This document shows positions 1-8,607 of a stretch of 64,000 nt of DNA, one piece after another. The notes beneath the pieces were generated by a model, which saw only the letters and a list, made by a program, of their open reading frames with translations, was not told the origin of the DNA and did not search any database. This DNA comes from JAFGUF01 sp040883315 (GTDB taxonomy: Bacteria > Bacillota > Clostridia > Christensenellales > UMGS416): contig JBFLKU010000011.1 in assembly GCA_040883315.1 (NCBI GenBank), positions 124,001-188,000 of the forward strand, read 5' to 3'. A program made the position numbers and the translations under genes. How positions within the stretch are numbered: position 1 is the stretch's first letter; each line of letters starts with the position of its first letter.

Positions 1-22
1 ATATTCATATACTACCCTTTCT

Positions 23-1240
23 TTATGATTCAGCACTGTATTTCCCGGCACTGTATCCTGTGGAGAATGCTACCTGCAGATTAAACCCACCGGTCAGTGC
101 ATCAATATCTAAAATCTCGCCTGCGAAATAAAGACCCGGCAATATTTTAGATTCCATAGTTTTCGGGTTCACTTCATTCAGGTTCACTCCGCCTCTAGTT
201 ACTATAGCCTGATCCATTTTATAGAAATCTTTGACTTCTATTATAAAGAATTTCAGCGTTTTTACAAGGCTTTCCCTCTGTTTTGCATTCACTTGATTGC
301 ATACCAAATCCCCAGATATTCCTGTCCTTTCAAGTACAGTTTCAATCATTGCGGCCGGCAGCAGACGTCTTAATACATTTTTCATTGTTCGTTTTGGCTC
401 ATTTTCAAAATCTCTGCCAATGCGGTTATATAGCTTTTCTTCACTAAGTCCCGGCTTTAAATCTAGGTATATTTCATATTCACTCAAGTTTTCTTTTTCC
501 AGAAAGGATGACATGCTCAAAACCAGCGGCCCTGAAATGCCAAAATGCGTAAACAGCATTTCTCCTAAATCATCAAAAATAGTTTTCTTGCCTAGTTTTG
601 CGCTAAGCCGTACATTCACCATGGATACTCCCTGCAGCTGCGGAAGGTCTATGTTTTCTGTTGTCATTGCAGACAATCCAGGAAGCACGGGAGTTATTTC
701 ATTTCCCAGCTTTTCAACTATTTTATACATGCTGCCATCTGAGCCTGTGGATTTATAAGAGCATCCGCCTGTACATATTATTATTTTTTCAAATTCTTGT
801 GAGTCATTTACTATATATTTGCTGTTTTGCTTTGTTATTGTTTTTACATCATAGTTTAATTTTACGTCTACATTTAGCTTGTCCAGCTTGCTTTCCAGCA
901 CTTTTATCACATCACTGGATTTATCAGACTGAGGAAATATTCTTCCACCACGTTCTTCTTTTATCTTCAGGTTATTGGCCTCGAAAAAATCCATCAAAGC
1001 ATAATTATCAAAAGATGAAAAACTGCTCATAAAAAATTTTCTGCCTCTTATAATATTCTGCAGAAATTCCTCATAATATGCTGTGTTTGTTATATTGCAT
1101 CTGCCTTTTCCTGTGATAAAAAGCTTCTTAAAAAGCTTTTCATTTCTTTCCAATATGGTAACTTCAGCGCCATTTTGTGCTGCACTGATTGCTGCCATTG
1201 CTCCTGCGGCTCCGCCGCCTATTATGCCTACTTTTGTCAA
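23..1240 (-). CDS. HI0933/YhiN-type FAD-dependent oxidoreductase
   Basis: 405 aa. A Rossmann FAD-binding motif, GIIGGGAAG, sits at residues 5-13. The family-typical GKGRCNITN follows at about 44-52, and a C-terminal TGGFNLQVAFSTGYSAG segment closes the FAD site. Family members (YhiN, BaiN, 'aminoacetone oxidase family') are soluble flavoproteins of poorly defined substrate, and the sequence does not settle the reaction. Length is normal. The gene lies 14 nt downstream of an RpiR-type regulator on the same strand, so the two are probably co-transcribed. Family assignment is confident; the physiological role is unknown. Confidence 0.88.
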   Translation of the reverse strand: MTKVGIIGGGAAGAMAAISAAQNGAEVTILERNEKLFKKLFITGKGRCNITNTAYYEEFLQNIIRGRKFFMSSFSSFDNYALMDFFEANNLKIKEERGGRIFPQSDKSSDVIKVLESKLDKLNVDVKLNYDVKTITKQNSKYIVNDSQEFEKIIICTGGCSYKSTGSDGSMYKIVEKLGNEITPVLPGLSAMTTENIDLPQLQGVSMVNVRLSAKLGKKTIFDDLGEMLFTHFGISGPLVLSMSSFLEKENLSEYEIYLDLKPGLSEEKLYNRIGRDFENEPKRTMKNVLRRLLPAAMIETVLERTGISGDLVCNQVNAKQRESLVKTLKFFIIEVKDFYKMDQAIVTRGGVNLNEVNPKTMESKILPGLYFAGEILDIDALTGGFNLQVAFSTGYSAGKYSAES

Positions 1241-1254
1241 AGTATTACCGCTTT

Positions 1255-2133
1255 CTATGTCATGTTTTCTTCGTCGTCTTTTTCTATATATACGTCATAT
1301 TCTTCCCATATTTTCTCTAGCTCCATAAAATGCTTTGCTGACTGCTGCTTTTGCTTTATGCCTATTGCCACAATCAAAGCATTTATCAATGACATAGGTG
1401 CCACCAAAGAATCCACAAATGATGCTATGTCACTTCTGGCAGTTAATGATAGTTTCGAATACTTTATCAGCGGAGATTTATAAGAATCTGTGATAGATAT
1501 TATATTTGCATTGCGTTTTTTTGCAAATTTCACTGCCTCTATCAGCTTTCTGGAATATCTGGGGAACGATATGCATATCAGTGCATCATCTTCCTCTATG
1601 TGTATTACCTGCTCCAAAATATCGTTTACACTGGATGTTACTATTCTTACATTGTCTAGTATGAAATTAAGATAATATCCCAAGAACTGTGCCAATGGTG
1701 CAGAAGACCTCACCCCCATAATATATACCGTTTTTGCAGCGTATATTTCGTTCACGATGTCTTCATACACATCTGTGTTTATCTCGTCCATTGTCAGCTT
1801 CATGTTGTTTAAATCAGCTTTTAAAACGGAACGCAGCAACATAGACTGGCTAAGCTCAGACGTCATATCCATTCTTTGTATTGTGGTTAGTTTGTTGCGA
1901 ACCATATCCTGGAGTGCTCTTTGCAGCTCCGGATATCCTTCAAAACCCAGTCCCATTGCAAAGCGAACAATGGTAGATTCACTAACTCCAGCACTATCTC
2001 CCAGCTTAATAGCTGTCATATATGCTGCCTTATCATAATTAGACAATATATATTTTGCTATCTGCTTGTGGCCTTTGCTCATGGAATGAAAATTTTCATC
2101 AATCATTGCAACCAAATCATCTGTCTTATTCAC
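1255..2133 (-). CDS. MurR/RpiR family transcriptional regulator
   Basis: 292 aa. The N-terminal HTH_6 domain (about 1-80) contains the recognisable SAGVSESTIVRFAMGLGFEGYPELQ helix-turn-helix. The C-terminal half (about 120-260) is a SIS sugar-phosphate-isomerase fold, with a YIMGVRSSAP stretch and a DALICISFPRYSR segment. Such regulators sense phosphosugars and control sugar or amino-sugar catabolism, but no sugar genes lie next to it here. The start is GTG at 2133, preceded by a GGAG motif about 7 nt upstream. Probably first gene of an operon with the HI0933-type oxidoreductase. Confidence 0.87.
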   Translation of the reverse strand: MNKTDDLVAMIDENFHSMSKGHKQIAKYILSNYDKAAYMTAIKLGDSAGVSESTIVRFAMGLGFEGYPELQRALQDMVRNKLTTIQRMDMTSELSQSMLLRSVLKADLNNMKLTMDEINTDVYEDIVNEIYAAKTVYIMGVRSSAPLAQFLGYYLNFILDNVRIVTSSVNDILEQVIHIEEDDALICISFPRYSRKLIEAVKFAKKRNANIISITDSYKSPLIKYSKLSLTARSDIASFVDSLVAPMSLINALIVAIGIKQKQQSAKHFMELEKIWEEYDVYIEKDDEENMT

Positions 2134-2173
2134 AATACGTCTCCTGCATAGTTATTATCCCTGCTTGTATAAT

Positions 2174-2911
2174 CTATTTCTCTTTAGATATTTTATCCAG
2201 TATCTCAAAGTTTGTCAGATTGTAAGATAGCGGAGTAACTGTCATATAGTTTTCATAAAAATATCTATCATCCACTTCGTTGGACAGATTGAATTTATCA
2301 TCACGCACTCCGTTCAGGCTGTATTCATGCTCGTTATCCTGAAGCGGCTCATAGTCGCCCCTATATATTATCATGCCTGTAGGTACATATTTTATTCCCT
2401 TTATATCGCTTTTGGGGATATTAACATTCAGCATTGTGTGCTTGGGGATATCTTCTCTCATTGCCAGTTCTATAGCTTTTTCCAAGTATTCATCAAATCC
2501 TTCTCCCGGGCCTTCCACCATAAATTCTCTGTGTGTTGAAAGAGCCATAGCACGAAATCCCATAACAGCTGCATCCAGTGCAGCTCCTACTGTGCCTGAA
2601 TATAATGTATCTGTTCCCAGATTGGTACCCATGTTAATTCCGGATATCACCAAATCAGGATAATCTCCCATGTCCCATGTTGCCAGCCCTAGCTTTATGC
2701 TATCCACAGGCGTGCCTTCCACGGCATATGTGTTTTCATTTATTTTTTCTCTTTTTAGTGTTCCGCGTATTGTCAGCGATGAAGATGCTGCGCTTTTTTC
2801 AGTTTTTGGTGCTACTATGTATACTTCGTGTCCTCTATCCTGCAAAAAATCATGCAGATATTGTATTCCCTTTGCAAAATATCCATCATCATTTGTTAGT
2901 AATATTTTCAT
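2174..2911 (-). CDS. surE: 5'/3'-nucleotidase SurE
   Basis: 245 aa, normal for SurE. The N-terminus has the metal-binding LLTNDDGYFAKGI motif (tandem aspartates at 8-9). Further on are a VISGINMGTNLG segment and the SGTVGAALDA block, all typical of SurE acid phosphatases. The enzyme is known to dephosphorylate nucleoside monophosphates and exopolyphosphate in the cytoplasm. ATG is preceded by a GAGG ribosome site. It lies 40 nt upstream of the RpiR gene on the same strand and may share a transcript. Confidence 0.93.
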   Translation of the reverse strand: MKILLTNDDGYFAKGIQYLHDFLQDRGHEVYIVAPKTEKSAASSSLTIRGTLKREKINENTYAVEGTPVDSIKLGLATWDMGDYPDLVISGINMGTNLGTDTLYSGTVGAALDAAVMGFRAMALSTHREFMVEGPGEGFDEYLEKAIELAMREDIPKHTMLNVNIPKSDIKGIKYVPTGMIIYRGDYEPLQDNEHEYSLNGVRDDKFNLSNEVDDRYFYENYMTVTPLSYNLTNFEILDKISKEK

Positions 2912-3009
2912 CTAATACCTCGTTGTAAATTTGACTTCAACTTAGGATATAGCATATTTAAAAAATTGTAAAGTTTTTTGTACAAAATCCTTTCTCCGTC
3001 TAAATCAGT

Positions 3010-3933
3010 TTATGCAGAATAATTTTTATCACATGGCAGTCCGCTATTTTTTAAAAATTCACTAACTTGTTTTTGGTATTCCACAGGGTAATCTTCATAT
3101 GACATCGCGTGCTTTGTTCCCTCTGCTATAAATATTTTTTTGTGCTTGGATTTTATATTGTCATATACAATAGACGCCATATAAAACGGCACATAATTGT
3201 CCTCGTCTCCATGTACTACCATAATAGGTATATCGACCTTCTGCAAAACATTTATAGGCGACACTTTCTCCACATCATATCCGCCCAGCATATATACAAA
3301 CAATCTGGCAAAATAATACGTCGGATAAACAGGAACAAATCTTTTTCTTCTAAACTGATGCTTTACTTCTTCGTCGAAGGAAGAGTATCCGCAGTCTTCC
3401 ACAAGAAAATCCACCTGCTCCAGCTCTATGGTCTGCATGCTTATCCCCGCACCCATCGATTCGCCTATCAGCCCCACCTTGCCGCTGTGTTCTTTTTTTG
3501 CCCATTGTATTGCTTTTGCTAAATCGTGTTTTTCATAGTATCCATAGCTCACTTTTTTGCCGCCGGTTTTTCCGTGGGCTCTATGGTCTATAAAAAGTGC
3601 ATTGTAGCCATTTTTCAAAAACATATTTAGGTATTTTATCACTGCCGATGTTCTGGCTGTCACGCCATGGCATATTATTATAATATGCTCTGTTGGTTTA
3701 TCGTTTTTTACATATGTCAGGTGTATATCGTATCCAAACTGTGATTTTATATAAAATTCTCGTTTGTTTAATTGATTATACCAGTTTTTATCATACAGAT
3801 TATATTCTTCTCGTATCTTCTCATAGTATCCTTTTGGTTTCATTTTAGGATATACTATTTTCACGGCTGCCCTCATGCCAAGATATGCAGGAATAAACAA
3901 AATGATTAAAACTGCAATTACTACTATCTCCAT
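3010..3933 (-). CDS. alpha/beta hydrolase with N-terminal membrane anchor
   Basis: About 307 aa from the ATG at 3933; a GTG 12 nt further upstream abuts the GAGG motif and is a poor start. One hydrophobic segment (about 2-20) suggests a membrane anchor. The hydrolase core shows the nucleophile elbow GESMG, an acid-turn Asp in VVHGDEDNYVPF and a C-terminal His in GTKHAMSYEDYP, so the triad is complete. It resembles the YqkD/serine-aminopeptidase group of uncharacterised Bacillota hydrolases. Substrate unknown. Confidence 0.85.
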   Translation of the reverse strand: MEIVVIAVLIILFIPAYLGMRAAVKIVYPKMKPKGYYEKIREEYNLYDKNWYNQLNKREFYIKSQFGYDIHLTYVKNDKPTEHIIIICHGVTARTSAVIKYLNMFLKNGYNALFIDHRAHGKTGGKKVSYGYYEKHDLAKAIQWAKKEHSGKVGLIGESMGAGISMQTIELEQVDFLVEDCGYSSFDEEVKHQFRRKRFVPVYPTYYFARLFVYMLGGYDVEKVSPINVLQKVDIPIMVVHGDEDNYVPFYMASIVYDNIKSKHKKIFIAEGTKHAMSYEDYPVEYQKQVSEFLKNSGLPCDKNYSA

Positions 3934-4005
3934 TTTCCCTTTCACCTCTTAATTGTATATAAATATATAATACCATTATAAAACAAATTTCTCTGTAAAA
4001 CAAAA

Positions 4006-4037
4006 GTTATCCACATGTATATAACTTTGGGGATAAC
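4006..4037. other. DnaA-box pair in inverted orientation
   Basis: TTATCCACA at 4007-4015 is a perfect consensus DnaA box. TTATCCCCA on the opposite strand (4028-4036) differs at one position. The two sit in an inverted repeat, GTTATCC...GGATAAC (4006-4012 and 4031-4037). The repeat lies between the restriction gene and the hydrolase gene. Two boxes alone do not make an origin; it could equally be a weak hairpin. Confidence 0.35.
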
Positions 4038-4099
4038 TTCAGAAAGTTTGTATTATTAATTTTATCAGTTTCATGCAATAGTATTGCAATAGTATATTG

Positions 4100-4894
4100 C
4101 TAAAAACCTTTATACCCATCAAATCCTAGAATATACAAAGCCATAGTAATAGCGTCTTCTTCACTATTAATATTAAAAGGTTTTGCTTTTATTTTTAACT
4201 CTTTAAGTACAGTATCATTTGGTACAATAGAACTTTGAAAACTATCTACTGCATCCTTTATTGTCTTTGGTAACATCATGCACATTTTATAAAACGCATC
4301 TTCTATTCCTGTAACTGTCCAATAGAAGTGATCAATACTAACCCGTCTTATCAATCTATGCCCTACTTTCGATCCGTCTACGGTTGTTTCCCACTTAATA
4401 TTTTGCGACTTTTTTGCTATCGCCTCCACCAGAAAACATGCACAATCATCATCTTCAAGTATTTGATTTTGCATTTTTATAAATGTTTTTCCAGCAGATG
4501 AAGAATTCATCGTATTATGTTTGTTTTTGAGTTCTGCATATACCGTGTGAACAATGCTGCCATCTGGCAATTCTATTCCATTCGGATTTTTATAAATCAC
4601 ATCCCAGCCTTTATGAGGAACTTCACAATTATCGATATACTCAAAAATCTTTTGATGAAAATATCCTATATCATTATTGTTTGATTTATCTCGTTGACGA
4701 AAAATTTCGTTGCTAATTATTTCTTCCCAAGTTAAGTCATAAATCGTCTTGTCAAATAATAACTTTATTGGGTCTACCAAATTTTTATTGAATTTTTTAA
4801 TATTAAACGACTCTAATTTCTCATCATATTTTACAATCGTTTCTTGAATATGTTTTCTAAAATTGCTTTCACTTATAAAAGATAAATCCCACAT
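4100..4894 (-). CDS. Eco47II-family type II restriction endonuclease (GGNCC type)
   Basis: 264 aa. The N-terminal WDLSFISESNFRKHI segment and a central GWDVIYKNPNG...VYAELKNKHNTM block match the Eco47II/Sau96I endonuclease family. The ELKNKH stretch is a likely PD-(D/E)xK core. The family is known to cut GGNCC; that specificity for this protein is inferred from family. Its ATG overlaps the stop codon of the cytosine methylase by one base (TAATG), so the two genes are translationally coupled, methylase first. Confidence 0.82.
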   Translation of the reverse strand: MWDLSFISESNFRKHIQETIVKYDEKLESFNIKKFNKNLVDPIKLLFDKTIYDLTWEEIISNEIFRQRDKSNNNDIGYFHQKIFEYIDNCEVPHKGWDVIYKNPNGIELPDGSIVHTVYAELKNKHNTMNSSSAGKTFIKMQNQILEDDDCACFLVEAIAKKSQNIKWETTVDGSKVGHRLIRRVSIDHFYWTVTGIEDAFYKMCMMLPKTIKDAVDSFQSSIVPNDTVLKELKIKAKPFNINSEEDAITMALYILGFDGYKGF

Positions 4895-6000
4895 TATAAA
4901 TACTCCAGTGCTTCTTTTATTTCTAATCCAATTTCATATGCCAAATTTACTGGCACTGCATTGCCTATTTGTTTGTATTTTTGCACTACACTACCACAGA
5001 ATTGCCAATCATCAGGAAAGCTTTGACAACGAGCATTCTCCCTAACTGTAAACGGTCTTGCTTCTAAAGGATGGCACCGTTCTGTTTGCTTTTGGCTGGG
5101 TGAAGTCAAAACAGTTAAAGATGGTTCATCTAAGCTCATTCTACGCAAAATTCCAGTGCGTCCTCCTTCCATTTGCCAGCAGCTTTTCATATATTCTTTT
5201 GCAATGCTTTTAGGTATGTTTTTCCAATATCCTCCTGGGGGAACTTGCTCAAATATTCTCCTCTTTTGTTCTGAATATTGTGCACCTTCACTTTTTGGAC
5301 AGTCCAATAATATGTCTCTTAGAACTGGCTTATATTTATGTGGTTTTGGAAAATTAAATTTTATTTTATCAGTTAAATCATTTCTTATTCCTATAGTAAT
5401 CAATCTTTCTCTTTTTTGTGCCACCCCATAGTTCCATGCATTTAAAACTTCTTTTTGAATTGTATACCCAGCCTTTTGGAAAATATCACATATTGTAGAA
5501 TAGGTTTCACCCTTTTCATGATTAAGCAACCCTTTTACATTCTCAAACAGAAACATTTTAGGCTGAAGCTTCTCTAAAAACAAAGCATAATGATAAAACA
5601 AAGTACCCCGTGCATCTTCTAATCCTAGTCTTTTGCCTGCGTAAGAAAAAGACTGGCAAGGAGCCCCCCCAGAAAGCAAATCCAACTCTCCCTTTTTTAA
5701 TTTAAAATATTCTAACAAATTCAAATTGGATATTTTAGCTATATCTTGATTTATTACTCTCCAACTAGGTCTATTTGCTTTTATCGTTTCTGATGCAATT
5801 TTATCAATTTCAATGAGTCCTATAGTATCAAATCCCGCTTTTTCAATTCCCAGAGCCAAACCACCAGCTCCAGCAAATAACTCTAGACTAGTATATTTTT
5901 TGTTTCTATTTATATACTTGATTTGTTTTTTTCTATAAGATTTATGTTTGTTTTCATTCTCAAATATATAACTTTTTTCATTTTGAATACTGGATGACAT
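4894..6000 (-). CDS. DNA (cytosine-5) methyltransferase of the Eco47II-like system
   Basis: 368 aa with the ordered C5-methylase motifs: motif I LELFAGAGGLALG (about 39-51), catalytic motif IV GGAPCQSFS with Pro-Cys at 114-115, motif VI FENVKG (152-157), motif VIII QKRERLITIG, and a C-terminal QIGNAVPVNLA. The region between motifs VIII and IX is the target recognition domain. It should protect the sites cut by the adjacent endonuclease, making a complete type II restriction-modification unit. No integrase or repeat flanks the pair. Confidence 0.93.
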   Translation of the reverse strand: MSSSIQNEKSYIFENENKHKSYRKKQIKYINRNKKYTSLELFAGAGGLALGIEKAGFDTIGLIEIDKIASETIKANRPSWRVINQDIAKISNLNLLEYFKLKKGELDLLSGGAPCQSFSYAGKRLGLEDARGTLFYHYALFLEKLQPKMFLFENVKGLLNHEKGETYSTICDIFQKAGYTIQKEVLNAWNYGVAQKRERLITIGIRNDLTDKIKFNFPKPHKYKPVLRDILLDCPKSEGAQYSEQKRRIFEQVPPGGYWKNIPKSIAKEYMKSCWQMEGGRTGILRRMSLDEPSLTVLTSPSQKQTERCHPLEARPFTVRENARCQSFPDDWQFCGSVVQKYKQIGNAVPVNLAYEIGLEIKEALEYL

Positions 6001-6154
6001 GCTCGAATTTATTAACCTTTTCTCTCGCTTATTTTATATAATATAATATATTTTGTTAATAGTATTATAGCATAATCAACAAAATCATCAAAGTTATGTT
6101 TCTATCATATTCTTATCTTTTTAGGTAATAATCAACTATTTTTCAATTGTTCAT

Positions 6155-6193
6155 AAAAAAATATAACCGCCAGGCAGAATCTCTCTGCCTGGC
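6155..6193 (-). terminator. intrinsic terminator after heliorhodopsin
   Basis: Stem GCCAGGCAG (6169-6177) pairs with CTGCCTGGC (6185-6193). Read on the minus strand it is followed by a T-rich run, about 30 nt past the heliorhodopsin stop codon. Confidence 0.7.
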
Positions 6194-6223
6194 TTAAGCT
6201 CCCATCAGATATATTCATGTTAT

Positions 6224-7003
6224 CTATGGCTGCATAACCCCAGAAAACACCAGCCATGCCAGCACAGTTTTGGCGCACAGGCTTAAAATAATATATACTC
6301 TTTCGCCATATACATACTCGCTCCATTTGCCCACCTTTTTGTACTGCAGAATCATATTTATAGGGAATAGATTAAAGAAGACAAAATACGAGCCAAATAT
6401 TGCATATACAAACCAAGGCACTTTATCCAAATCGGAATTACCAAATGCAAACATAAATATAATAACCCATGTAGCCAGCCCAGCAATAGACCCAAACACA
6501 AATGCCGTCCAATTGGTTTTCTCTGTGTATTGGTTTATCTTCTCCATCAGCAGACCAAATAGATTCATAGATGCATTAAGCACAAATATAGCAATCAGCA
6601 AGCCAATGTCATATACTCCAAATAGCAGTGCTATTAGTGCAATCATAACAGATGAGCTGATGGCGTATTCATACCACCTGAATGGATTTATGCCTTTCTC
6701 TATGCACTTGTTATATGTATCGTTGGATTTAGGCATTACAATTATGAAATGGAATAATGCCGATAAAAACAAAAATATAGATACACATGCTCCAAATGGT
6801 ACATCGAATATTTTTTTGTTGTCAGTTACCAAGGTCATTAGTTTGGTGTCAAATGTTAAAAAGTTTGAAAAAACCGGCAGCTTAAATGCCTTAATCTTGT
6901 CGATTGAAAGTGCAAATATCAGCATTAGTGTTCCTTGCACAAAATGCAGAAGTCCCATAGTAAAGTTGAATCTTCTTAGTGATTTAAAACTAATTTCTTT
7001 CAT
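6224..7003 (-). CDS. heliorhodopsin
   Basis: 259 aa from the ATG at 7003, chosen because GGAGG lies 8 nt upstream; the frame stays open 14 codons further but without a ribosome site. Seven hydrophobic segments fill the protein. The segment FRWYEYAISSSVMI places a glutamate at 112, equivalent to the counterion Glu107 of heliorhodopsin 48C12. The last helix, SLCAKTVLAW, carries Lys245, equivalent to the retinal-Schiff-base Lys241. Histidines at 20 and 85 match conserved family positions. Heliorhodopsins bind retinal with inverted membrane topology, show slow photocycles and have no settled function. No carotenoid-cleavage gene is in the window. It has its own terminator and appears monocistronic. 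Confidence 0.92.
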   Translation of the reverse strand: MKEISFKSLRRFNFTMGLLHFVQGTLMLIFALSIDKIKAFKLPVFSNFLTFDTKLMTLVTDNKKIFDVPFGACVSIFLFLSALFHFIIVMPKSNDTYNKCIEKGINPFRWYEYAISSSVMIALIALLFGVYDIGLLIAIFVLNASMNLFGLLMEKINQYTEKTNWTAFVFGSIAGLATWVIIFMFAFGNSDLDKVPWFVYAIFGSYFVFFNLFPINMILQYKKVGKWSEYVYGERVYIILSLCAKTVLAWLVFSGVMQP

Positions 7004-7148
7004 CTTTCTGCCTCCGTCTTCTATTTTCTTGGTTGCCTTTAGCAAATCAAACTGTACTATTAAAGCTTTCTAAACCCTCTTTCTATTACTATATTACCAT
7101 TTTTTGCATTACTAAAACATTTTATTCTATTTATTTTTATCGCTCTAT

Positions 7149-7171
7149 AAAAAAACAGGGCCTAAGCCCCG
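7149..7171 (-). terminator. intrinsic terminator after DUF4386 gene
   Basis: Short stem CAGGGC/GCCCCG (7156-7161 and 7166-7171, with one G-T pair). On the minus strand a run of seven T residues follows (7149-7155). Confidence 0.65.
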
Positions 7172-7195
7172 TCTAATAATTTGTATTCTCTATAT

Positions 7196-7870
7196 TTATG
7201 CTTCTTTTTTCCTTAAATATTTAACCAATATAAAAATCCCTGCAAAGAATTCAAATGGCACGTATGGCACCAAAACCGCAAACGGAATATCCACTCCAAA
7301 AGCCATCAATGGCACACCTATCAATATTAGTGGTGCTGCTATTATTCCCCACAATGCCAGCCACTTCGGCAGCACTTGTGCTTTCATCAGCAGATAGTAG
7401 AACAGTACTGCGCCTATACCAAATGGTATCATAGCTATGTTGCCTGCAAACTCCTTGCATGTCATCAGCACAGTACCTATAGCTATCAGACTGGCATCTC
7501 CCGTTTCCACATATATTTTAGCTGTCTCTATCAGTCCAAATACAAAAACCTGATCTACAGATAAAAGAACGGTTTCAAATATATACATGCCCAGTGCTAT
7601 AATACCCATCGTTTTGTTTTTGTGTCCTGCCGCACTATACATGGCAGCTGCCAGCATAATAATTACTGCTCCCGTTATCATCTGCAATACTATGCTGATA
7701 TATCCTGCCAAAGCATTGTCGGCTATGGATGAAAGCCCTGCAGATGTAATCTCGCTTGTATCAAACGGGCCCAAAAATATAGAGCCTCCTACCAAGGATG
7801 TTACTGCCTGTGTGAAAAGAACAATGCCTAGAAAAATCATTAATTTCCTATTGTTTTTTGTTGTTTCCAT
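7196..7870 (-). CDS. DUF4386 family integral membrane protein
   Basis: 224 aa from ATG 7870, four nt after GGAGG; an in-frame extension to 7903 has no ribosome site. About six hydrophobic helices span the protein. The overall pattern matches the DUF4386 family: N-terminal RKLMIFLGIVLF helix, central FVFGLIETAKIYVETGD, and a terminal LVKYLRKKEA. Function unknown. It is divergent from a TetR-family gene, and palindromic operators fill the shared promoter region, so it is very likely the regulator's target. Confidence 0.78.
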   Translation of the reverse strand: METTKNNRKLMIFLGIVLFTQAVTSLVGGSIFLGPFDTSEITSAGLSSIADNALAGYISIVLQMITGAVIIMLAAAMYSAAGHKNKTMGIIALGMYIFETVLLSVDQVFVFGLIETAKIYVETGDASLIAIGTVLMTCKEFAGNIAMIPFGIGAVLFYYLLMKAQVLPKWLALWGIIAAPLILIGVPLMAFGVDIPFAVLVPYVPFEFFAGIFILVKYLRKKEA

Positions 7871-7913
7871 ATTTCCTCCGAAAATTTTATTGTTTTTTTG
7901 CAAATTATTAACT

Positions 7914-7968
7914 ATACTATATAGTGTAAATAAGCTAAAGTCAATACTTATTTACACTATACGGTGTA
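7914..7968. promoter_or_regulatory. TetR operators in the divergent promoter region
   Basis: A perfect 15-bp inverted repeat, TATAGTGTAAATAAG (7920-7934) and CTTATTTACACTATA (7947-7961), is centred between the DUF4386 gene and the tetR gene. Each half also lies in a smaller near-palindrome of the form ACACYRTATAGTGT. This looks like paired binding sites for the TetR dimer encoded at 7994, repressing both divergent genes. Confidence 0.75.
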
Positions 7969-7993
7969 GTTTAATAAATCTTAGGAGAAATAT

Positions 7994-8605
7994 ATGCAGA
8001 AATCTAAAGAGAGAGATAAAAGCAAAAAAAGAGACTCCATTTTAGAGGGTGCAGAAGATGTATTTATAAATATGGGTTTCGAAGCCGCCAGCATGGATAA
8101 AATCGCAGAGCAGGCAGGCGTTTCCAAGCGAACAGTATACAATCACTTCGGCAGCAAAGAAAATCTTTTTGAAGTGATTGTGGACAATCTGCTAGCTGAA
8201 AGACAAAACTTGAACCCTATAAAATATGACAGCGAAAAGCCGCTCAAAGATCAGCTGCGTGCTTTCGCAGAATCTGAAATATTCCTAATAGATTCTCCTC
8301 GCAGACTGGAGCTTTCAAGATTTTTAACTGTTACATTTTTAAAGGATTTGGAATTTCAGCGAAGAACTGTGTCGAAATATCCTCCGGTTTATGGCATATT
8401 TATGGAATGGCTGCGAGAAGCACATGCCGATAGCAAAATAGTATCAGACAATTTAATACTGACTGCCAGAGTATTTTATGCTTTGGTAGTTGGTGCTATC
8501 ACTTGGCCGGCACTTTTTACATATGGAATCAAAAGAGATGATATAAAGCCTATGCTGGATGAAATAATTTCAGTTTTTCTAGAAAAGTACGGAAATGATG
8601 ATTAA
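7994..8605 (+). CDS. TetR/AcrR family transcriptional regulator
   Basis: 203 aa. The N-terminal HTH runs ILEGAEDVFINMGFEAASMDKIAEQAGVSKRTVYNHFGSKENLFEVI (about 17-63), the classic TetR DNA-binding domain. The C-terminal half is the helical ligand and dimer domain. The RBS AGGAG sits 6-7 nt upstream of ATG. It is transcribed divergently from the DUF4386 membrane protein gene across a strong palindromic operator. Ligand unknown. Confidence 0.9.
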   Translation: MQKSKERDKSKKRDSILEGAEDVFINMGFEAASMDKIAEQAGVSKRTVYNHFGSKENLFEVIVDNLLAERQNLNPIKYDSEKPLKDQLRAFAESEIFLIDSPRRLELSRFLTVTFLKDLEFQRRTVSKYPPVYGIFMEWLREAHADSKIVSDNLILTARVFYALVVGAITWPALFTYGIKRDDIKPMLDEIISVFLEKYGNDD

Positions 8606-8607
8606 TG

